A DNA stretch of 64,000 nt from Planotetraspora mira. Lineage in GTDB: Bacteria > Actinomycetota > Actinomycetes > Streptosporangiales > Streptosporangiaceae. The notes beneath the pieces were generated by a model. That model searched no databases. It saw only the letters and a program-made list of their open reading frames with translations, and was not told where the DNA came from. How positions within the stretch are numbered: position 1 is the first letter of the stretch; every line of letters starts with the position of its first letter. The DNA lies in NCBI RefSeq assembly GCF_016863275.1, contig NZ_BOOO01000019.1, positions 124,001-188,000 of the forward strand, given 5' to 3'. Both the position numbers and the translations under genes were made by a program. Shown in pieces: positions 17,051 to 24,830 of this stretch.

Positions 17051-18919
17051 GTGAAAAGGGCGGCCCAGGTCGTGGCGGCGGTGGTCCTCGTGCTCACCGC
17101 CGTCGGCACCGTTCTCGTGCTCCGGGCGACCGGGACGGGCTGGGCGATCGCCCAGAACACCTCGCAGGCCGTCGTGCACACGGTGGCGGGAGTCGCGCTG
17201 ATCCGATCCCGGGGGGGCGACCGGATCGGCCTGGTCCTGCTGTCCATGGGCACGGCCGTGGGCCTGCAGGTGCTTCTGTGGGGATACGCCGCCGGCCACT
17301 GGCCCGGGTGGGAGGCCGCTGAGTGGGTGACCGGATGGATCTGGGCGTTCTCCGTGGTGCCGCTGTTCACCGTGCTGCCCGCGCTGTTCCCCGACGGCCG
17401 TCCGGTCACCCCCCGGTGGTGGCCGGTGGTCTGGGCGGCCGTGGCGGCCACGGTGCTGGTCGCCGTCTTCGACACGACAGACCTCGTCAGCCTGGTGGTC
17501 GTCGTCGTCGCGCTGCTCAGCGTCGCGTCCCTGGTCGTCCGGTGGGTCAGATCGGGCCCGGCACCCCGGCGGCAGATCATGTTCCTGCTGTACGCCGCCG
17601 GCTACGCGGTCCTTGTCGAGGCCACCGTCGATCTGCTGCCCCACCATGTCCTCCAGACGGCGTTCCTGCTCATCCCGATCGCGCCGACGGTCGCGATCGC
17701 GATCGCGATCCTCAGATACCGGCTCTACGGCATCGACCTCGTCATCCGGCGCACGTTCGTCTACCTGGCCGTCACCGGCCTGGCCTTCTCCGGCTACCTC
17801 GTCGCGGTGGCGGTGCTCGGAACGGCTCTTAGCCAGGTCGTCCCTCCACAGGTGGCGCTGCTCGCCGCTGCAGTCGTCGCGGCCGTGATCGAGTCGGGGC
17901 GCCGCCTGTTCCAGCGCAGGATGAGCGCCCTGCTGTACGGCTACCGCGATCGCCCACTCGACGCGTTGGCGGAGCTGCGGAGGGAGTTGGCCGGGGCGGC
18001 GACGGTGGGCGAGATCGCGGGACGGTCCGCGTCTTTGGTGGCAGCCGCTCTGCGCAGCCCCGGCGTCACGATCACACTGCTCACCGACGGCCTGCCGGAG
18101 GAGATCGCCCGAGCCGGCGAGCCGGGACCCGACCCGATCAGCATGCCGCTGGTCGCACAGGACGAGCGCCTCGGCGCCCTGATGATCGGTCCCCGGGCCA
18201 GGCGGGAGCCGTACGACGAGAGGGACCGGCGGCTCATCGCCGAGCTCGGCCACCACATCGCGGCCGCCCTCGCGGCCGCGCGCCTGTCCGCCGAGCTCGA
18301 CCGAGCACGGGAGCTGACGATCCATTCGACGGCCGAGGAGCGGCGTCGGCTTCGGCAGGACCTGCACGACGGGCTCGGCCCTCTGCTGTCGGGGGCCGGA
18401 CTGGGTCTCGACGGGGTCCGCCGGGGGTTCGAGCAGGGAAGCAGGGAGGGGCGCGACTTGCAGATCATCAGCGACCAGGTACGGCTGGCCGCGCGCGAGG
18501 TGCGCCGAATCATCGATGCCATGCGGCCCGGCCCGGTCGCCGACCTCGGTCTGGTGACGGCCGTGCGTGAGCACGTCCAGCGTTGCGCGGCGCTCGACAT
18601 CGGCTGCTCACTGACCGTCTCGGGGATCGTCGACCCGCCGCCCGCCGTGGCCGAGGCCGCCTATCTCGTCATCCTCGAGGCGGTCACCAACACGCTCCGC
18701 CATGCCGACGCGCGAACCTGCACCGTACGGCTCGAGCAGTCCGGCGGGTCGCTGACGGTCGAGGTGCACGATGACGGCCTCGGCATCGGCCCCGGCTACA
18801 TCGCAGGCGTCGGGATCTCGTCCATGCGCAGGCGAGTGGCCTCGATCGGAGGCCGTTTCGCGATCACGACGGACCAGGGGACCACTGTCACCGCCGTCTT
18901 CCCGCTGGAGTCGCGATGA
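17051..18919 (+). CDS. Membrane sensor histidine kinase (NarL/HisKA_3 type)
   Basis: The 622-residue protein begins with seven or eight membrane helices (about residues 1-270). A linker with a GAF-like fold follows (around 300-410), then the HisKA_3 dimerisation helix RRRLRQDLHDGLGP with the phospho-acceptor His near residue 439, and a GHKL ATPase domain ending in DDGLGIGPGYIAGVGISSM. The input domain resembles uncharacterised membrane sensors rather than a known ligand binder. The start is GTG; the stop overlaps the response regulator ATG (ATGA). Confidence 0.93.
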   Translation: MKRAAQVVAAVVLVLTAVGTVLVLRATGTGWAIAQNTSQAVVHTVAGVALIRSRGGDRIGLVLLSMGTAVGLQVLLWGYAAGHWPGWEAAEWVTGWIWAFSVVPLFTVLPALFPDGRPVTPRWWPVVWAAVAATVLVAVFDTTDLVSLVVVVVALLSVASLVVRWVRSGPAPRRQIMFLLYAAGYAVLVEATVDLLPHHVLQTAFLLIPIAPTVAIAIAILRYRLYGIDLVIRRTFVYLAVTGLAFSGYLVAVAVLGTALSQVVPPQVALLAAAVVAAVIESGRRLFQRRMSALLYGYRDRPLDALAELRRELAGAATVGEIAGRSASLVAAALRSPGVTITLLTDGLPEEIARAGEPGPDPISMPLVAQDERLGALMIGPRARREPYDERDRRLIAELGHHIAAALAAARLSAELDRARELTIHSTAEERRRLRQDLHDGLGPLLSGAGLGLDGVRRGFEQGSREGRDLQIISDQVRLAAREVRRIIDAMRPGPVADLGLVTAVREHVQRCAALDIGCSLTVSGIVDPPPAVAEAAYLVILEAVTNTLRHADARTCTVRLEQSGGSLTVEVHDDGLGIGPGYIAGVGISSMRRRVASIGGRFAITTDQGTTVTAVFPLESR

Positions 18920-19536
18920 GGGTCGTGGTGGCCGACGACCACCCGGTGTTCCGCATGGGCCTGTGCCGGCTGCTCGAAAGCGTGCCGGAGGCGGAGGTCG
19001 TCGGAGAGGCCTGGGACACCACGTCCGCCGTCGAGACGGTCGCCGAGACCCGGCCCGACGTCGTCGTGATGGACCTCCACATGCCGGGCGGCGGTGGAGT
19101 GGAGGCCACGGAGCAGATCCGGCGGCGCACCCCGGACGTCCGCGTGCTCGTCCTGACCATGCACTCCGACGCCACACTGGTCAGGAAGGCGTTGCGGGCC
19201 GGCGCCCGGGGCTACGTCCTCAAGGACGCGTCGTCCGAGGAGATCCTGCGCGCTCTCGCGGCGGTCCACGCCGACCAGGCGATCCTCGACGCCTCAGTCG
19301 CCGATCGCGTGTTCGCCGAGACGGCGGCCCCAGGGCCGTTCCCCCAGCTCACCGACAGGGAGTTGAGTATCCTCGAGCGGATGGCGACCGGCCTCGACAA
19401 CGAAGCGATCGCACTGCGGCTGGGCATCAGCGTCAAGACCGTGCAGAACCACGTGTCCAACGTGCTCCTCAAGCTGGGTGCCCGGCACCGAGGCGAGGCG
19501 ATCGCCCGCGCCCGCGACGCCGGGATCGGCGGCTGA
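18916..19536 (+). CDS. NarL/FixJ family response regulator
   Basis: The 206-residue protein has a receiver domain with acidic pocket ADDH, phospho-acceptor Asp53 (VVMDLHMPGG) and conserved Thr and Lys (LTMH, LKDAS). A LuxR-type helix-turn-helix follows at about residues 140-200 (LTDRELSILERMATGLDNEA, ISVKTVQNHVSNVLLKLG). It is translationally coupled to the preceding kinase and is its partner. Targets are unknown; the upstream membrane protein is a candidate. Confidence 0.94.
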   Translation: MRVVVADDHPVFRMGLCRLLESVPEAEVVGEAWDTTSAVETVAETRPDVVVMDLHMPGGGGVEATEQIRRRTPDVRVLVLTMHSDATLVRKALRAGARGYVLKDASSEEILRALAAVHADQAILDASVADRVFAETAAPGPFPQLTDRELSILERMATGLDNEAIALRLGISVKTVQNHVSNVLLKLGARHRGEAIARARDAGIGG

Positions 19537-19627
19537 TCGCACGAACCTCACGTCATTGCCTCACGTCATCGCCTCTCGCCGTCAGCCGGCGGTACGCGGG
19601 CGTCGTCCGGCCACTCACGCTCCGCGG

Positions 19628-19656
19628 TCTCACGTTCCGCGGCCGCCGGACGTCTT
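19628..19656 (+). promoter_or_regulatory. ECF-type promoter of the first alkyltransferase gene
   Basis: TCTCACG (19628-19634), 16 bases, then CGTCTT (19651-19656). The surrounding sequence matches the region before the sigma factor gene at 20220 almost base for base: GCGGTCTCACGTTCC, then CCGGACGTCT-CAAG at identical spacing. CGTC at -10 with a 16-base spacer is typical of ECF sigma factors. Two diverged copies of CTCACGYTCCGCGG lie in tandem at 19614-19627 and 19629-19642. Confidence 0.6.
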
Positions 19657-19711
19657 CAAGGTGAGAGGGCCGCGACCGAGTGGCTCCCGGCTCGAGGAAG
19701 GGCGAGGCACC

Positions 19712-20212
19712 ATGGCCAGGACTCATACCGTCATCGCGTCACCCGTGGGCGACCTGCTCGCGGTCGCCGAGGACGGCGTGCTCTGCGGGCTGTACTTCGA
19801 GAAGCATCTCCGCGGCCCCGAGCCGGAGGAGTGGGGCACCCGCGGCGACGCCGACTTCACCGAGGTCCGCCGCCAACTGGGCGAATACTTCGCCGGAGAG
19901 CGGACCGGCTTCGACCTTCCCCTGGCGCCCCGGGGGAACGAGTTCCAGCAGCGGGTGTGGCACCTGCTGACACAGATCCCCTTCGGCGAGACCCGCTCGT
20001 ACGGTGACCTGGCGCGCCAGTTGGGCGACGTGTCGCTGGCACAGGCGGTCGGCTCCGCGAACGCCCGCAACCCCATATCCGTGATCGTTCCGTGCCACCG
20101 GGTGGTGGGCGCGGACGGCGGCCTCACCGGGTACGCCGGAGGGCTGGAGCGCAAGCGGTTCCTGCTCGACCTGGAGGAGCCGGCCGCGCGGAAGGCGGCG
20201 AGGCTGTTCTGA
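19712..20212 (+). CDS. ogt: O6-alkylguanine-DNA alkyltransferase (Ogt type)
   Basis: The 166-residue suicide repair protein transfers the alkyl group from O6-alkylguanine to its own cysteine. The active site is VPCHRVVGADG (Cys near residue 127). The DNA-binding helix motif PFGETRSYGDLA and the C-terminal GYAGGLERKRFLL are also present. The N-terminal half is the short Ogt type, without an Ada metal-binding domain. The ATG follows GAGGCACC. The promoter element upstream is shared with the sigma factor/alkyltransferase operon that begins 48 bases after its stop. Confidence 0.94.
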   Translation: MARTHTVIASPVGDLLAVAEDGVLCGLYFEKHLRGPEPEEWGTRGDADFTEVRRQLGEYFAGERTGFDLPLAPRGNEFQQRVWHLLTQIPFGETRSYGDLARQLGDVSLAQAVGSANARNPISVIVPCHRVVGADGGLTGYAGGLERKRFLLDLEEPAARKAARLF

Positions 20213-20219
20213 GCCGCGG

Positions 20220-20248
20220 TCTCACGTTCCGGAGGGCCCGGACGTCTA
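20220..20248 (+). promoter_or_regulatory. ECF-type promoter of the sigma factor operon
   Basis: TCTCACG (20220-20226), a 16-base spacer and CGTCTA (20243-20248) repeat the element found before the ogt gene. The element is close to the sigma factor start, so the sigma factor probably drives its own operon and ogt. Confidence 0.6.
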
Positions 20249-20260
20249 CAAGAGGTGACC

Positions 20261-20755
20261 ATGCGACGACCTTTCGAGCAGATCGTGGCCGAATACGGGC
20301 CCATGGTGCTGCGCGTGTGCCGGGCCGTCCTCGGACCTCAGGACGCGGAGGACGCCTGGTCCGAGACGTTCGTCTCGGCCCTGAAGGCCTATCCGGATCT
20401 GCCGCCTGACGCGAACGTCGAAGCGTGGCTGGTGACGATCGCCCATCGGAAATCCGTCGACGTCACCCGCGCCGCCGCCCGCAGGCCCACTCCGGTGGAG
20501 ACGCTGCCGGAGCGTCCCGGCGTCACCGGCCGGCCGGAGGACTGGGACGGCGACCTGTGGCGGGCACTCAAGGCCCTGCCCGCGCGGCAGCGCCAGGCGG
20601 TGGCCTACCACTACCTGGCCGGCCTGCCGTACAAGGAGATCGCCGCCCTGTGCGGCGGGAGCACGGATGCCGCGCGCAGGGCGGCGGCCGACGGAATCAA
20701 GACCCTGCGCGGCACCTATCCCAGACTCACCGACCAGAGCGGAGTGACTCGATGA
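20261..20755 (+). CDS. ECF RNA polymerase sigma factor
   Basis: The 164-residue protein has sigma region 2 (about residues 8-70, AEDAWSETFVSALKAYPDL, with the NVEAWLVTIAHRKSVDVTRA helix) and region 4 (about 95-150, LPARQRQAVAYHYLAGLPYKEIA). No anti-sigma gene follows; instead the ATGA-overlapping next gene encodes an alkyltransferase. The ATG was preferred to a GTG two codons earlier because AGAGG lies five bases before it. The shared promoter motif upstream implies autoregulation in response to alkylation damage, an inference from context. Confidence 0.91.
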   Translation: MRRPFEQIVAEYGPMVLRVCRAVLGPQDAEDAWSETFVSALKAYPDLPPDANVEAWLVTIAHRKSVDVTRAAARRPTPVETLPERPGVTGRPEDWDGDLWRALKALPARQRQAVAYHYLAGLPYKEIAALCGGSTDAARRAAADGIKTLRGTYPRLTDQSGVTR

Positions 20756-21372
20756 CGACCGCATCCGACCCGCAGGCCGGGCGCCTGTTCGCGGCGCTCC
20801 CCACCCAGGACCCACCCGCGATGGCCCGGCTGCACGAACGCCTCGTGGATCAGGCACAGCGCGAGGGCGTGCTCGACGTCGCCTACCGCACGCTGGACAC
20901 GCCCGTCGGAAGGCTCCTGCTGGCCTCGACCGTCCAGGGCCTGGTGAAGGTCGCCTTCGCCGTCCAGGACCACGACGCCGTGCTGCGGCGCCTCGCCGAC
21001 GACGTCAGCCCCCGCATCCTGGAGGCCCCGGCCCGTCTGGACGAGGCGAGCCGGCAGTTGGAGGAGTACTTCGCCGGGCGGCGGACCCGGTTCGACCTTC
21101 CGCTGGACTGGCGGCTGTCGAAGGGATTCCGGCGCGAGGTGCTGACGCACCTCCGCGAGATCGGCTACGGCCATACCGAGAGCTACGCCGAGGTCGCCGC
21201 CGCCGCGGGCAGCCCCCGGGCGGTCCGCGCGGTGGGCACCGCCTGTGCCACCAACCCGCTTCCCCTCGTCGTGCCCTGCCACCGGGTGGTGCGCTCCGAC
21301 GGCAGCGCCGGAGGCTACGCCGGCGGCCCCGACGCCAAGCTCAGGCTGCTGGCCATGGAGAGGGCGGCCTGA
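20752..21372 (+). CDS. O6-alkylguanine-DNA alkyltransferase with N-terminal extension
   Basis: The 206-residue protein has the alkyl-acceptor motif VPCHRVVRSDG (Cys near residue 177), a DNA-binding segment GYGHTESYAEVA and C-terminal GGYAGGPDAKLRLL. Compared with the first alkyltransferase it has about 40 extra N-terminal residues, largely helical (MARLHERLVDQAQREGVLDV), with no cysteines and so no Ada zinc domain. It is made together with the ECF sigma factor (four-base overlap), where an anti-sigma factor would be expected. The extension may contact the sigma factor; this is a hypothesis. Confidence 0.92.
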   Translation: MTTASDPQAGRLFAALPTQDPPAMARLHERLVDQAQREGVLDVAYRTLDTPVGRLLLASTVQGLVKVAFAVQDHDAVLRRLADDVSPRILEAPARLDEASRQLEEYFAGRRTRFDLPLDWRLSKGFRREVLTHLREIGYGHTESYAEVAAAAGSPRAVRAVGTACATNPLPLVVPCHRVVRSDGSAGGYAGGPDAKLRLLAMERAA

Positions 21373-21520
21373 CGACCACTCGATCGACATAAAGGCTGTA
21401 TTTCCTGCTATAAAAGTAGACATTCGCAGCAAGCCTCCTGCCGACGGTCGGCGTTCTCGTTACCCGCAGGCGGATCCACCGCGATCACCTCGGCCACGCC
21501 ATCCGTCCCCAGGAGAGGGC

Positions 21521-22519
21521 ATGAACCTGCATCTCGCCGCGGCCTTGGACGGCGCCGGCGGGCACCCGGCCGCGTGGCGCGCCCAGGGCGCCCGCCCCGA
21601 TCTGCCGCTCACCGCCGGATACTGGGCCGGCCTGGTGAAGGAGGCCGAGCAGGGTCTGCTCGACTTCGTCACCTTCGAGGGCGGACTCGAGCCGGGAGGG
21701 CCCGGCCGGTCAGACGGGCCCGGCCGGGTGCACGGCCGGCTGGACGCCTCGCTCATCGCGGCCCGGGTCGCACCGCTGACCTCGAGGATCGGACTGATCC
21801 CCGTCACCGATGCGATCTCCGCCGAGCACGTCGCCCTCGAGATCGCCACGCTGGACCGCATCAGCCGCGGGCGTGCGGGATGGCACCCCAAGGTTTCCCT
21901 GCTGCCCGGCGAGGCGGCCGCCGTCGTGGACCACGTGCGCCGGCTGTGGGACGGGCCCCCGAACGGGCATCCGCCGGTGACCGCGCCGGCCTACGACGTC
22001 GAACCGTACGAGTTCGCCGCGCGTGCCTGCGACGTCGTCTACGTGACCCCGCGGGACTGGCTGGACACCACCGTGATCGTGGACCAGGTGCGGGCCGCGG
22101 AGAAGGCCGCCGGCCGTACGGGACCCCGGTTGAAGGTCTTCGCCGACCTCGTGGTCTTCCTCGACCGCCATCCCGGCGTCGCCGCGGGCAGGAAGGCGCG
22201 ACTGGACGACCTCGACGGCGCGGAGTTCACCTCGGAAGCCCTCGTGTACACCGGCACTCCCACGGGCCTCGTCGGCCTGATCCTGGACTGGCGCTCGGCG
22301 GGCCTGGACGGCTTTCGCCTGCGCCCCGGCGTGCTCCCCCACGACCTGTCCGCGATCACGCGGGGCCTCGTCCCCGAACTGCGCGCCAGGGGCGTCTTCC
22401 GTCACAGGTACGCCGCCGCGAGCCTACGCGGCCGCCTCGGCCTGCCCTGTCCGGACGGTCACGACGGCGATCCCCCGCGACCGTCGCGTCCGTACCGCCG
22501 ACGCTGGACGATGCCCTAG
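21521..22519 (+). CDS. LLM-class flavin-dependent oxidoreductase (shortened)
   Basis: The 332-residue protein belongs to the luciferase-like monooxygenase superfamily, NtaA/SnaA-type branch (FVTFEGGL, RIGLIPVTDAIS, LATLDRISRGRAGWH). Members normally have a 40-50 residue stretch between the RRLWD helix and the PYEFAARAADVV strand. Here RRLWDGPPNGHPPVTAPAYDVEPYEFAARACDVV runs across with only about 15, so a substrate-side loop is missing. The frame is intact and AGGAGAGGG precedes the ATG. The stop overlaps the stop of the convergent methyltransferase. Flavin or F420 use cannot be decided. Confidence 0.85.
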   Translation: MNLHLAAALDGAGGHPAAWRAQGARPDLPLTAGYWAGLVKEAEQGLLDFVTFEGGLEPGGPGRSDGPGRVHGRLDASLIAARVAPLTSRIGLIPVTDAISAEHVALEIATLDRISRGRAGWHPKVSLLPGEAAAVVDHVRRLWDGPPNGHPPVTAPAYDVEPYEFAARACDVVYVTPRDWLDTTVIVDQVRAAEKAAGRTGPRLKVFADLVVFLDRHPGVAAGRKARLDDLDGAEFTSEALVYTGTPTGLVGLILDWRSAGLDGFRLRPGVLPHDLSAITRGLVPELRARGVFRHRYAAASLRGRLGLPCPDGHDGDPPRPSRPYRRRWTMP

Positions 22520-23193
22520 CCGGCGGCGTGGAACTCGGCCCGCCAGCGTCGCGTCGGGGGGTCCTCGTCGTCGTAGAAGTCGGCGATCCCGGCCGGGTCG
22601 AGCCCGTGGCCCGCGAAGGACTCGATCTCGTCCCGGGTGAGCGGCCACGGCATCGCCCCGGTGGGCTCGCCGTCGAGCCTGGCCCTGGCGATCACCAGGA
22701 GTGTGCCGCCCGGCGCCACGAGCGAGGAGACCCGCGCGATGGCGCGCTCGCGGGCTTCTCCCGTCAGCACCTGCAGGGTGTAGATCTCGACGACGAGGTC
22801 GAACCCGGCCCGCCACTCGTCCGGCGTCGCCAGCAGGTCGGCCGCGACGTAGTGGACCGGCGAGCCGGGGAAGCGGCCGCGCGCACCCTCGATCGCGCTC
22901 GGCGCGACGTCGAAGGCGGTCACCTCGAAGCCCATCCCGGCGAGGTACTCGGCGTCGTCGCCGAGGCCGCATCCGACGACCAGGGCCGTACGGCCGGCAC
23001 CGGAGAGGGCGCGGGACTCGGCCCAGGTCACGAGGTGGGGGTTGGGCTCGCGGTCCGCCCAGGGCACCACGGTCTCACCCCGGTCGGCCGCGGCGTACAA
23101 CGGTTCGAACCAGCCGGTGGGGTCGCCTCGCTCCACGTACTGCGCGGCCAGCCGCCGGGCGTACGCACGCGTGTCGTTGGTGGGAGAGGTCAT
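22516..23193 (-). CDS. Class I SAM-dependent methyltransferase
   Basis: The 225-residue protein has the SAM-binding motif VVGCGLGDDAEYLA near residue 65, an acidic ribose-binding residue in VTAFDVAPSAI, and the post-motif DLVVEIYTLQVL. It resembles thiopurine-methyltransferase-like small-molecule methyltransferases, and an early WF in PTGWFEPLY fits that type. The substrate is unknown. The ATG of MTSPTND was chosen; a longer frame reaches upstream ATG codons in an AT-rich promoter-like stretch. The gene shares its stop-codon bases with the convergent LLM gene. Confidence 0.86.
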   Translation of the reverse strand: MTSPTNDTRAYARRLAAQYVERGDPTGWFEPLYAAADRGETVVPWADREPNPHLVTWAESRALSGAGRTALVVGCGLGDDAEYLAGMGFEVTAFDVAPSAIEGARGRFPGSPVHYVAADLLATPDEWRAGFDLVVEIYTLQVLTGEARERAIARVSSLVAPGGTLLVIARARLDGEPTGAMPWPLTRDEIESFAGHGLDPAGIADFYDDEDPPTRRWRAEFHAAG

Positions 23194-23286
23194 CTCGATC
23201 GTCGCCTTCCATGTCCGCTTATGCACCCCATGATCCCATATAGCCCACATATCAAGACGATATGTATCGAATTACGGACATACGGG

Positions 23287-23808
23287 TTATCGGTGCGAGG
23301 GATGGACGCCCGGTGGGGCCGACGCGGCCGGATGCGGCAGGACGGAGACCGCCCCCTTGGCCTCGAAGATCGCGAGATGGATGCCGTCCGGGCCGAGGTG
23401 CCCGTGCTGGCGCAGCACAGCCTCGAGGTCGGCCTCGGTGAGCCCGCACCGGCGCAGGTTGCGCCGGTCGACCCGGCCGTCCCTGATCAGGATTCGCAGC
23501 GGCGGATCGACCAGGCGGCCGACGAGCGGCACGAACCGCAGCCTGGTGATGGCCGTGTGGACGGCGAGCAGGGCCACCAGCGCCGCGGCGCCGGTGAGCC
23601 ACGAGGCGTCGGTCGCGGTGGCGGTGCGCCCCACGAGGGCGCCGACCGCGACCGCGGCGACCCAGTCGAACGGGGCGAACTCCGCCATGGTCCTGCGCTC
23701 GGTGAGCCGGAACGCCACCGCGGCGGTGAGGAACAACGCCACCGCCTTGACGGCGGCGTAGACGGCACGGTGCCAGTCACCGATCAGGGCGTCGCCGAAG
23801 CTGTTCAA
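23287..23808 (-). CDS. DUF421 (YetF-like) membrane protein
   Basis: The 173-residue protein has three N-terminal membrane helices (about residues 15-90) with the family motif AEFAPFDWVAAVAVG. A soluble DUF421 domain follows (LRILIRDGRVDRRNLRRCGL, DLEAVLRQHGH). Function is unknown; YetF-type proteins are linked to spore or envelope properties in Bacillus. The start codon appears to be TTG, with GAGGGGAGCC just upstream and no in-frame ATG that keeps the first helix. It is divergent from an SDR gene across 295 bases with no other recognisable gene. Confidence 0.82.
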   Translation of the reverse strand: MNSFGDALIGDWHRAVYAAVKAVALFLTAAVAFRLTERRTMAEFAPFDWVAAVAVGALVGRTATATDASWLTGAAALVALLAVHTAITRLRFVPLVGRLVDPPLRILIRDGRVDRRNLRRCGLTEADLEAVLRQHGHLGPDGIHLAIFEAKGAVSVLPHPAASAPPGVHPSHR

Positions 23809-24103
23809 GCCTGGCTCCCCTCAGCCGGCGTCGACGATTGCGCGGCGAGCCGACGGCGCCCACCGCGTACGGGACCGGGACCGCGAGTACGCCCGACACC
23901 CATCCGGACGATACGCCCCGGCCGGCGAAACGCGGCCGTCCGACATGGCGCCTTCTCCCGAAGCATTCGCGGAACCTTCTCCCGGCAGCGAAAAGTCTCA
24001 TGGCCGGAACATGCCGGGAGGTGGGCGCGGCGACCTAGCCTCGCTTTCCGAGGGACAGAGCTTCCGGCCGATGGAGCCTCTGACTTACGGAAGGGGAAGC
24101 GTG

Positions 24104-24820
24104 ATGTCAGCGAATCTGCAGAACAAGACCGTGCTCGTCGTCGGCCGCGGAAGCGGCATCGCCCGTGCGGTCACCCTCGCGGCGCGGGCGGCCGGCGCGC
24201 GGGTCGTGGTGGCGGGACGGGACCGGGCGGCCCTTGCACGGGCCTACGACGACGACGGCATCACCGCCGAGGAAGTGGATCTCACCGACGAGAAGTCGAT
24301 CGCGGCGCTGGCCGAACGGGTCGGCGACGTCGACCACGTGGTGTCGACCGCCTCCGCACGCGCGCGCGGCCGCGTCGCCGACCTCGATCCGGACGCGCTG
24401 CTGGTCTCCTTCAGCACCAAGGTGATCGGGCCGATCATGCTGGCCAAGCACTTCTCACCACGGATGCGTGCGGGAGGATCCTTCGTCGTCTTCTCCGGGG
24501 CCGCGGCTCGCAAGCCGACCGTCGGAGTCCTGGGCGTCGCCGCCACCAACGGCGCGGTGGACGTCGTGACCAGGGCCTTGTCCGTGGAACTCGCCCCCAT
24601 CCGGGTCAACGCCATCTCTCCCGGGACCGTCGACACCGGCGCCTGGGACGGACTCGGGGCGGACAAGAAGGCGGAACTGTTCGAAGAGCGCGCCGCGCAC
24701 AACCCCGCGCGCCGCATCGGAACGGCCGAGGACGTCGCGGACGCGGTGGTGTTCGCGATGACCAACACCTTCATGACCGGCGTGACGTTGCCGGTCGACG
24801 GCGGCGAACCCCTGGTCTGA
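24104..24820 (+). CDS. SDR-fold protein lacking the catalytic Tyr/Lys pair
   Basis: The 238-residue protein aligns with short-chain dehydrogenases over its whole length (VAGRD after strand 2, IRVNAISPGTVDT, late VDGG). The cofactor loop is altered to GRGSGIA. Ser131 is kept, but the positions that should hold Tyr and Lys of YxxxK read Val145 and Asn149 in VAATNGAVD. It may therefore bind nucleotide without classical reduction chemistry, or use another residue. GGAAGGGGAAGC precedes the ATG. It converges on the quinone reductase gene with ten bases between stops. Confidence 0.85.
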   Translation: MSANLQNKTVLVVGRGSGIARAVTLAARAAGARVVVAGRDRAALARAYDDDGITAEEVDLTDEKSIAALAERVGDVDHVVSTASARARGRVADLDPDALLVSFSTKVIGPIMLAKHFSPRMRAGGSFVVFSGAAARKPTVGVLGVAATNGAVDVVTRALSVELAPIRVNAISPGTVDTGAWDGLGADKKAELFEERAAHNPARRIGTAEDVADAVVFAMTNTFMTGVTLPVDGGEPLV

Positions 24821-24830
24821 GCGCGGTTGT

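Noticed and set aside
20261-21372. Ada-type two-domain activator
   Set aside because: Neither alkyltransferase has the four-cysteine metal domain or an AraC helix-turn-helix, so an Ada mechanism does not apply.
23809-24103. N-terminal extension of the SDR gene into the 295-base gap
   Set aside because: The extra residues have no similarity to SDR proteins and a strong ribosome site (GGAAGGGGAAGC) precedes the chosen ATG.
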